From Campylobacterota bacterium (GTDB lineage: Bacteria > Campylobacterota > Campylobacteria > Campylobacterales > JALSKU01), in the NCBI GenBank assembly GCA_013153915.1, contig JAADDL010000171.1:1-5365 (forward strand): a DNA stretch of 5,365 nt, written 5' to 3'. Below the pieces are notes generated by a model that had not been told where the DNA came from, ran no database searches, and worked only from the letters and a program-made list of their open reading frames with translations. Numbering within the stretch: the stretch's first letter is position 1; every line of letters begins with the position of its first letter. The position numbers and the translations under genes were made by a program. Positions 1-4,911 of the stretch are shown here, piece by piece.

Positions 1-23
1 ACAAGACTTCTCTTTTGTGCAAA
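1..23 (-). repeat. Outer arm of a perfect 23-bp inverted repeat (partner at 327-349)
   Basis: Bases 1-23 are the exact reverse complement of bases 327-349, with 303 bp between the arms. The match stops at base 24 (C) against base 326 (T). It may extend left past the window edge. It lies inside the PAS gene and begins right after the CxxC motif. See the findings for the choice between an assembly fold-back and a real invertible segment. Confidence 0.9.
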
Positions 24-381
24 CCTTGCACTCTTTGGGGTTAATCGGCCATAATACTTTTGCGGCGCTATCTATATGTTTTAGCTCGTTATGGCTCCAA
101 CCTATTAAATTTTCAAAATCTTTATTCCACTCTATAAATTTTCTATTCGGAAGCACGGCAAATAATGCAACGGGATATTTGTTTTTAAATTCGTGCCAAT
201 AGAAATTTTCTCTCTCTTCGATGTCAAATATCGTTTTAATCTTTTTGTGAATATTATCACCGTTTAAGATCTCCAATTCCTTATCTGTGATATAAATATC
301 AAGATTTTTAAGATTGTCTATTTTTTTTTGCACAAAAGAGAAGTCTTGTTCGATACTGTCGTTGTTTGAAAATATACCCAT
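1..381 (-). CDS. PAS-domain sensor, probably a cytoplasmic methyl-accepting chemotaxis protein (5' part only)
   Basis: An open frame of 127 codons starts at ATG 381-379 and runs off the left edge without a stop. The start is supported by an AAAAGGA ribosome binding site 6 nt upstream, 23 nt after the RND stop codon. There is no signal peptide or membrane segment. Residues 1-60 are charged and helical-looking. A PAS fold begins around residue 62, with the pattern YPVALFAVLPNRKFIEWN (residues 69-86) followed by FENLIGWSHNEL (89-100), a typical PAS core. Next come VLWPINPKEC and a CxxC (C118, C121), a pattern I associate with cytoplasmic PAS-containing chemoreceptors of Campylobacterota, where it may bind a cofactor or metal or sense redox state. 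The output domain lies outside the window, so a histidine kinase or GGDEF protein is also possible. The last six codons (TKEKSC) fall in an inverted-repeat arm and may not belong to the gene. Confidence 0.75.
   Translation of the reverse strand, partial: MGIFSNNDSIEQDFSFVQKKIDNLKNLDIYITDKELEILNGDNIHKKIKTIFDIEERENFYWHEFKNKYPVALFAVLPNRKFIEWNKDFENLIGWSHNELKHIDSAAKVLWPINPKECKVCTKEKSC
327..349 (+). repeat. Inner arm of a perfect 23-bp inverted repeat (partner at 1-23)
   Basis: This arm covers codons 11-18 of the PAS gene (QDFSFVQ on the minus strand) and overlaps the last three bases of the nine-T run at 321-329. Here the sequence fits an ordinary N-terminal reading frame, so this copy is likely to be the original and the copy at the window edge the secondary one. 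Confidence 0.9.
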
Positions 382-387
382 ATCAAG

Positions 388-394
388 TCCTTTT
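388..394 (-). promoter_or_regulatory. Ribosome binding site of the PAS-sensor gene
   Basis: The minus strand reads AAAAGGA, then six bases, then ATG at 381. It is the strongest start signal apart from the one inside the Rpn gene, and it fixes the start of a gene that is cut by the window edge. The 23-bp gap it lies in (382-404) holds no hairpin followed by a U-run, so read-through from the RND gene is likely. Confidence 0.7.
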
Positions 395-404
395 ATAAAA
401 AAAT

Positions 405-2765
405 TTATAATTTCTTATAAGGTTTAAATCTTATTAACAATATCGGCAATAGTATCAAAGAGCTTAATAGTGCAAAAAACATCACGACAACCGTAAGTAG
501 TCCGAAGTATATAGTTGGGATGAAGTTGGAAGTTATAAGTATGCTAAAACCTATAATGATAGCCAATGAGGTATAATACATAGCATATCCGATACTCTCA
601 TGCGCTCTTCTCATAGCTTTTATATAATTTTTATCCTTTTTAAACTCCTCTTTATACCTGTGAATGTAGTGTATAGTGTCATCCACTCCTATACCTATGC
701 TTATAGCGGCTATGGTGATGGTCATCATATCAAGAGGTATCTCCCCCCAGCCCATTACACCGAATATCACTCCTATAGGTATGATATTTGCCAATAAAGC
801 GATAAGCGCTACTTTAACGGATTTAAAAAGCACTATAAACATGACAAAAAGTGCCGCTAAGGTTGCTCCTAAGGTTAGGATTTGAGACTTAAATAGAGAT
901 TGTAGCATATTGTTGTATAAGACCATCATGTTACCGAGTCTAAAATTGGCGATTTTTGGGTCAATCATCTTTTTTAAATCTTTTTCTATTTTATGCAAAA
1001 GCTTATTTCTTCTTAGACTTTTATCCGAATCTTTTATCCTCGTAGCCACTCTTAGTTCATTTTTTTCTATATTGATGTATGGAGAGAGTAATATCTTTTT
1101 GAACTTTTTAGGCAACTTTTTATAGATGAGAGCCAGTTCAAAATTGTCAAGTTCTTTTCCGTGTTTTAGTATTCTTCCAAGTTTTAGCAGTGTCGCAAGA
1201 GACTGGACATTGCCGATGTACGGGATGGATTGAAGGTAGTCGTGGACTTTTTCAACCATGCTAAGCTTTGTAGGGGTAAACCAGTATTTGGGGTCGTTGG
1301 CATCTTGTTCGAATTCACTTTCAAAATCATCAAAACTGTCTTCGTCGCTATCTTTTGGAGTTTGAACTTTTTGTTTTTTCTCCTTTAGCATGATAACGAC
1401 ATCCAAAGGAGTTGTTCCGCCCAACTCTTGGTCTATTGTTTTTAAGCTTTTATATATCTCGGTGGAAGATTTGAAGTAGTTTATGAAGCTATTTTCCACG
1501 ATTAGTCTAGGTATTCCCGTCAAACTAAACAATAAAAGCAAAATTGTGACGACATATACGCTTTTTTCCTTTTTTTCTACTATTTTGATAACATTTTTGA
1601 TAAAAGAGAAATTTTTCTTTGACGGTTTTTTCTCTTTTGGATAATTTCTTTTAAACAGTATTACGATAGCGGCAAACATAACAAACGATACGACAAGAGA
1701 TACGGATATACCGATACTCATCATGAGTCCTAGGTAGATAACGGGCTTGATACCCGAAAGCGTCAAAGAGGCAAATCCCACTACCGTCGTCGCAATAGCG
1801 TAAAAAGATGGTTTTGCTTTTGAAGTTATCGTGTATAGTACCAACTCTTTTTGGGAAAAACTTGGTTCGAGTTTTTCCAATTCTCGATATTTTACTATCA
1901 AATGAAGTATGATGGATAGGGTTATGATAAGTTGTAAAGATACGAAATTTGACGATATTACGGTTATCTCCCATCCAAAAAGCACTATCAAAGCCGCCGT
2001 AGTTATGATGGAGAGTACGGATATAAGCATAGGTATAAATACCCATTTTATTTCTCTAAAAATTATCCATAATATTACGATAAGCAAAAGCGTTAAGGTC
2101 GAACCGTATAAAAAGATATCGCTTTTAACAAAACCTATCATATCGTCCGCTATCATATCCACGCCGCCTAAAAATAGCTTGCCTTTATCTTGGTAATGCG
2201 ATAGATACTCTCTTATCTTTTGGAGATATTCGTGTCTGTTTAAAAGACCTTTTTGGTTTGATTTGAGATTTAACACTAAAGCCGTTGTCGTAAAGTCCGA
2301 ACTAACAAGAGCGTTTTTATACAAAGGGCTTGTTAAAAACTCTTTTTTCGCAAGAGTAAGATTGACATCTTTGCTTTGAAGAGTCGGCACTTTATCGACA
2401 AGGTCGGTTATGGGTAAATTTTTATTTTCAAGCAAAGGGACGGTTAGTATAGATGTGACCGAGTCGATATTGGGTATTTTTACTAGGTCGTCTGATAGAT
2501 TTTTTATAGTGTTTAGACTCTCTTTGGAAAGAAGAGGGGAGTTTGGTCTGAAAGTGACAAGCAAGATATCGGGATTGTAAAAGTCTTTGTTGATTTTTTT
2601 TAAAAAAGCAAGGTCAGGGTCGTTATCCATCAAAAGACTTTTTGAAGTAGCGTCTATCTTTAAGTGTGTACTAACAAAACCAAAATATAAAAATAGCGGT
2701 ACAAGTGCCAATAGTACCGCTATTGGGTATTTTAATATAATGTTTTCGAATATCTTTTTTAACAT
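405..2765 (-). CDS. RND/MMPL-superfamily transporter of the mlaA-mlaC cassette (HpnN-like, COG1033 type)
   Basis: This 786-residue inner-membrane protein has the duplicated RND layout. TM1 is at about 13-31, a periplasmic domain at 32-217, five TM segments at about 218-371, a cytoplasmic linker at 372-401, TM7 at about 402-419, a second periplasmic domain at 420-627, and five final TM segments to about 778. The second half carries the MMPL/RND signature GIGVDDTIHY (691-700), with D695 and D696 as likely proton-relay residues. The matching site in the first half (about 283-293) keeps a His (H288) but has no acid. The second periplasmic domain has an acidic stretch at 472-491. The start ATG overlaps the mlaC stop (TAATG) and has no good Shine-Dalgarno, so translation is probably coupled to mlaC. 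Its place after mlaA and mlaC, as in C. jejuni Cj1371-Cj1373, points to proton-driven lipid movement between the membranes rather than drug efflux. Substrate and direction are inferred. Confidence 0.9.
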   Translation of the reverse strand: MLKKIFENIILKYPIAVLLALVPLFLYFGFVSTHLKIDATSKSLLMDNDPDLAFLKKINKDFYNPDILLVTFRPNSPLLSKESLNTIKNLSDDLVKIPNIDSVTSILTVPLLENKNLPITDLVDKVPTLQSKDVNLTLAKKEFLTSPLYKNALVSSDFTTTALVLNLKSNQKGLLNRHEYLQKIREYLSHYQDKGKLFLGGVDMIADDMIGFVKSDIFLYGSTLTLLLIVILWIIFREIKWVFIPMLISVLSIITTAALIVLFGWEITVISSNFVSLQLIITLSIILHLIVKYRELEKLEPSFSQKELVLYTITSKAKPSFYAIATTVVGFASLTLSGIKPVIYLGLMMSIGISVSLVVSFVMFAAIVILFKRNYPKEKKPSKKNFSFIKNVIKIVEKKEKSVYVVTILLLLFSLTGIPRLIVENSFINYFKSSTEIYKSLKTIDQELGGTTPLDVVIMLKEKKQKVQTPKDSDEDSFDDFESEFEQDANDPKYWFTPTKLSMVEKVHDYLQSIPYIGNVQSLATLLKLGRILKHGKELDNFELALIYKKLPKKFKKILLSPYINIEKNELRVATRIKDSDKSLRRNKLLHKIEKDLKKMIDPKIANFRLGNMMVLYNNMLQSLFKSQILTLGATLAALFVMFIVLFKSVKVALIALLANIIPIGVIFGVMGWGEIPLDMMTITIAAISIGIGVDDTIHYIHRYKEEFKKDKNYIKAMRRAHESIGYAMYYTSLAIIIGFSILITSNFIPTIYFGLLTVVVMFFALLSSLILLPILLIRFKPYKKL
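2692..2726 (-). repeat. Two competing hairpins early in the RND gene
   Basis: Bases 2692-2702 (AATAGCGGTAC) and 2714-2724 (GTACCGCTATT) form a perfect 11-bp stem with an 11-nt loop. Bases 2708-2714 (CCAATAG) and 2720-2726 (CTATTGG) form a second perfect 7-bp stem with a 5-nt loop. They share 2714 and 2720-2724, so only one can form at a time. They lie at codons 14-25 of the RND gene, within the first TM segment. A role in folding-dependent control of RND translation, or in mRNA processing, is a guess; the pairing itself is seen directly. Confidence 0.6.
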
Positions 2766-2767
2766 TA
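2763..2767 (-). promoter_or_regulatory. TAATG stop-start overlap joining mlaC and the RND gene
   Basis: The last A of the mlaC TAA is the A of the RND ATG. The nearest purine-rich stretch (GAAGAT) ends about 14 nt before the ATG, too far for a good ribosome binding site. Re-initiation by ribosomes finishing mlaC is therefore the simplest way to start the RND protein. Confidence 0.65.
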
Positions 2768-3364
2768 CTGTTTTTTATCTTCGGTATCAACCTCTTTTAT
2801 CTTTTTTAAAAACTCATCAAAGCTCATATTATTTAAAAGGTCGCTAAACTGTTTTCTGTAACTTTGTATGATACTAACATCGGCTACTACGACATCATAT
2901 ATAAGCCATCCTCTTTTTTTAGAGAGGTAAAATTTATAATCAATCTTAATGGTATCTTTTTTGCCGACTAATTCGGTATCCAATTTAGCTCTTTTTTGTT
3001 TGGTTTTGATAAAATCTTTGATAACAATATCTTGGTCGTTATAAAGCTTTAGCTTTTCTATAAAAGATTGTTTTAAAAGAGAAACGAAAGTGTCGGTATA
3101 ACTCTTCTTTTGTTCATCGCTCAATCCTCTCCAAACTCTGCTACCGACGGATAGCCTAGCCATAAGGTTGTAGTCAAACGCTTCATCGAACATATCAAAA
3201 ATCTTTTGGGCTTTTTGTTCGGTCGTTTCGTTTTTGTCTTTTATGACTATCAAAGCTTTGTGTATCTTTGAACTCATGATATCTTTTACATCGCCTTCAA
3301 GCGCATACACGCTAGAACCTAAAAATAACACCGTACATACTAAAAAAATTATCTTTTTTACCAT
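2765..3364 (-). CDS. mlaC: MlaC-family periplasmic phospholipid-binding protein (Ttg2D/toluene-tolerance family)
   Basis: This 199-residue protein has a Sec signal peptide: a KK start, a hydrophobic core at about 4-18, and a likely cut after SVYA (18-21). The mature part fits the MlaC/Ttg2D family in length and pattern. FDYNLMARLSVG (63-74) is followed by RVWRGLSDEQKKSYTDTF (76-93), and later WLIYDVVVADVSIIQSYR (153-170), which matches the family's W-x-(V/I)-YDV...S...YR-x-QF signature. MlaC shuttles a phospholipid across the periplasm between the outer-membrane MlaA complex and an inner-membrane machine. Here the adjacent machine is the RND protein, not MlaFEDB. The gene begins 3 nt after mlaA; an AAGTGAG ribosome binding site at 3371-3377 overlaps the last mlaA codons. 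It ends by sharing one base with the RND start. Confidence 0.92.
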   Translation of the reverse strand: MVKKIIFLVCTVLFLGSSVYALEGDVKDIMSSKIHKALIVIKDKNETTEQKAQKIFDMFDEAFDYNLMARLSVGSRVWRGLSDEQKKSYTDTFVSLLKQSFIEKLKLYNDQDIVIKDFIKTKQKRAKLDTELVGKKDTIKIDYKFYLSKKRGWLIYDVVVADVSIIQSYRKQFSDLLNNMSFDEFLKKIKEVDTEDKKQ

Positions 3365-3367
3365 TTT

Positions 3368-4105
3368 TTACTCACTTATAAGTTTTTTTCTATGCTCTTC
3401 ATATAGGTCTTTTATGACCGGATATAAAAGAACATTTCCTTTTTTTATCGCTTCATATTTTTTATAATCAAACGAACTTTTATTGATGATATTAACTCCA
3501 CCGATGATATCACTTTGTGTTTGGTCGTCGGGGATATTGTAGCTTCTTTGGCTTATATAGACTTTCGGATCTATTAGATAGTCGCCGACAAAGCCGATAC
3601 TGTCTCTAAGGTTTGATTGTCCGAGGATTGGCCACACTATGGGAAAACCGCTTCCTATGCCGTAATATCCTAGAGTCTGTCCAAAATCCTCATCATGCTC
3701 TTTTAGATGAAACTTGGTTGTCGCAACGTCAAAAAGTCCTCCTATGCCTATTGTACTGTTTAGTAAAAATCTTTGCGTTTCTTCAAAAGAGTTTCTTATC
3801 TTAAATTGCAAAAGATTATTGACAAGTCTTACGGGAAACATTAGATTGTGAAAAAAGTTTGATACCGATTTTCTAGCCGGAGTAGGAACGACCTTTTTGT
3901 ATCCTTTTGCTACGGGAAAGAGAATATATGTATAAAATTTATCGTTGATATCGGTCATAACTTCATTGTAACCCCTCAAAGGGTCGAAATCCTCTTTTTT
4001 CTGCACGCTAAACTCATCTTCAAAGCTATCGGCAATACTATCTTCCGTACTTGCTGATATCAACAATGATGTAAATAATAAAATTGAAAGTAATATTTTA
4101 AGCAT
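3368..4105 (-). CDS. mlaA: MlaA/VacJ-family outer-membrane lipid-asymmetry protein, without a lipobox
   Basis: The 245-residue product is a clear MlaA. It has DPLRGYNEVMTDIND (41-55), PVAKGYKKVVPTPAR (64-78), VSNFFHNLMFPVRLVNNLLQ (81-100), RFLLNSTIGIGGLFDVAT (112-129) and EDFGQTLGYYGIGSGFP (139-155), all in the family order. MlaA sits in the inner leaflet of the outer membrane and removes phospholipids that have strayed into the outer leaflet, passing them to MlaC. A signal peptide covers about 1-18 (LLFTSLLISA, then STED). Unlike E. coli MlaA, there is no cysteine anywhere in the protein, so it cannot be a lipoprotein. An acidic segment at 21-41 precedes the domain. The start lies 2 nt after the Rpn stop with only a weak AGG about 10 nt upstream, inside the Rpn gene. 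Confidence 0.95.
   Translation of the reverse strand: MLKILLSILLFTSLLISASTEDSIADSFEDEFSVQKKEDFDPLRGYNEVMTDINDKFYTYILFPVAKGYKKVVPTPARKSVSNFFHNLMFPVRLVNNLLQFKIRNSFEETQRFLLNSTIGIGGLFDVATTKFHLKEHDEDFGQTLGYYGIGSGFPIVWPILGQSNLRDSIGFVGDYLIDPKVYISQRSYNIPDDQTQSDIIGGVNIINKSSFDYKKYEAIKKGNVLLYPVIKDLYEEHRKKLISE
3371..3377 (-). promoter_or_regulatory. Ribosome binding site of mlaC inside the end of mlaA
   Basis: AAGTGAG on the minus strand sits six bases before the mlaC ATG and just ahead of the mlaA stop codon. The site is uncovered as ribosomes finish mlaA, which fits coupled translation of the two partners. Confidence 0.5.
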
Positions 4106-4107
4106 AA

Positions 4108-4314
4108 CTATTTACCTATCTTTTTATTTTCTATTTCATCTATGATGTTTTTGACATATTTTTTTGATTTATTATATCTTTTTGCGATTTCATCGGCATT
4201 TAAGCCAAATTCAAAAAGAGCTATAATTTTCCCTTTTTCAACACCTTCTTTAACACCTTTTTCAAGACCTATTTCATAACTTGGTAAGTCTTCCCACTTT
4301 ATCTCTCTTAACAT
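4108..4314 (-). CDS. Predicted small Rpn protein from an internal start (possible intragenic antitoxin)
   Basis: An ATG at codon 197 of the Rpn gene is preceded at 6 nt by a perfect AAGGAG. It would give a 68-residue protein in the same frame and with the same stop. It contains the Gxxx repeat (own residues 16-28) and the helix-turn-helix-like end, but none of the nuclease residues. In E. coli Rpn systems a small protein made from the 3' end of the gene neutralises the toxic full-length nuclease; this has the same layout. That it is made here, and that it inhibits the large form, are inferences. Against it, AAGGAG also simply spells Lys-Glu. Confidence 0.5.
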   Translation of the reverse strand: MLREIKWEDLPSYEIGLEKGVKEGVEKGKIIALFEFGLNADEIAKRYNKSKKYVKNIIDEIENKKIGK

Positions 4315-4902
4315 CGCTTGCTCCTTGATAATCTCTTTTAAGTCCCTATTGGTCGACAACTCTTCAAGCATTATCATATATTTTCTAAACTCTTTTTTAT
4401 CGCTACTTGTGTGATAAATAAGTCTATCAATGATATATTTTACCACATCTTTAGGATTTTTTTTCTTAAAGTCGCAAAGTATAGCCAATACTAAAGCATC
4501 AGGAGTGTCTTGCTTTATGAGAATATCGCAGTCAATATTTTTTATATTAATAATATTATAAAAATAGTTAACTCTATCTTTGATAATATTATTTTTCATA
4601 CTTAACTTATCTTTGCCGATATATATCAGATATTGCCTAATAGGGAGAGAGGTTATTTGCGAAATATCCAGCCAATATCTTAACATTCTGTATTCCATTT
4701 TGGGGTGATTATTATTTTGTATTTCAAGATGAAGAATAAAATCAGAATTTACTTTGGCAACAATATCGGCATCTCTGCTTTCTATTCGTTGAGTGTTCGT
4801 TTGTATAAACTCTATCTCATTTATCTCAATTTTTAAAAAGTATTTTGATATATCTTTTACTATACTTTTTAATATCTCTTTGCTGATAGTGTCTTTTTTC
4901 AC
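4108..4902 (-). CDS. Rpn-family recombination-promoting nuclease / PD-(D/E)XK nuclease (large form)
   Basis: The 264-residue protein has an N-terminal PD-(D/E)XK nuclease core. D46 lies in the RDADIVAK motif (43-50), and E60 and Q62 in HLEIQ (58-62); this is the D...E-x-Q active site of Rpn and transposase_31-like proteins. MLRYWLDIS (73-81) follows, as is common in the group. The C-terminal part has glycine every fourth residue (212, 216, 220, 224) in a Gxxx tandem repeat, then a helix-turn-helix-like segment at about 228-255. Rpn proteins cut DNA, stimulate recombination and, in E. coli, act in phage defence with an antitoxin made from the same gene. The start is GTG, because TAA of valS lies in frame just four codons upstream. 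A TAAGAG ribosome binding site overlaps that stop. GC content looks lower than in mlaA, suggesting later acquisition. The active site looks intact. Confidence 0.85.
   Translation of the reverse strand: MKKDTISKEILKSIVKDISKYFLKIEINEIEFIQTNTQRIESRDADIVAKVNSDFILHLEIQNNNHPKMEYRMLRYWLDISQITSLPIRQYLIYIGKDKLSMKNNIIKDRVNYFYNIINIKNIDCDILIKQDTPDALVLAILCDFKKKNPKDVVKYIIDRLIYHTSSDKKEFRKYMIMLEELSTNRDLKEIIKEQAMLREIKWEDLPSYEIGLEKGVKEGVEKGKIIALFEFGLNADEIAKRYNKSKKYVKNIIDEIENKKIGK
4171..4176 (-). promoter_or_regulatory. Possible -10 element for mlaA within the 3' end of the Rpn gene
   Basis: The minus strand reads TATAAT, which would place a start of transcription roughly 60 nt ahead of the mlaA ATG. No convincing -35 or extended TG is present, and the same bases encode Tyr-Asn in the Rpn frame, so chance is a real possibility in DNA this AT-rich. 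It would let the lipid cassette be expressed apart from valS and the nuclease. Confidence 0.25.
4234..4269 (-). repeat. Three 12-bp in-frame tandem repeats in the Rpn gene
   Basis: Three units, GGTCTTGAAAAA, GGTGTTAAAGAA and GGTGTTGAAAAA, are followed by a partial GGGAAA. They encode GLEK-GVKE-GVEK-GK. Gain or loss of a unit would keep the frame and change the length of the helical C-terminal part in both the large form and the predicted small form. Confidence 0.75.
4321..4326 (-). promoter_or_regulatory. Strong internal ribosome binding site within the Rpn gene
   Basis: AAGGAG with spacer CAAGCG and then ATG is the best Shine-Dalgarno and start pair I found in the window. It is better than the signal for the full-length protein (TAAGAG, then GTG). 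The difference would favour the small form over the large one. Confidence 0.5.
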
Positions 4903-4911
4903 TTCGGACTC

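Noticed and set aside
17..202. 61-codon plus-strand open frame near the left edge
   Set aside because: It is antisense to the PAS gene, whose start signal and PAS pattern are much stronger.
382..404. T/A-rich gap after the RND gene as a terminator or promoter
   Set aside because: There is no GC-rich stem before the U-run, and the TATAAA-like stretches are expected by chance in such AT-rich DNA. Only the ribosome binding site is convincing.
1651..2046. 131-codon open frame on the minus strand inside the RND gene
   Set aside because: It lies in another frame of a well-supported membrane protein, has no ribosome binding site I can see and no recognisable family pattern.
3968..3982. Short inverted repeat ACCC/GGGT in mlaA
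   Set aside because: The stem is only about 4-5 bp, lies in a conserved coding motif (DPLRGYN) and is not followed by a U-run.
4539..4600. AT-rich near-palindromes (TAATATTATA, GATAATATTATT) in the Rpn gene
   Set aside because: They are imperfect, composed almost only of A and T, and explained by runs of Ile and Asn codons; no stem with GC pairs.
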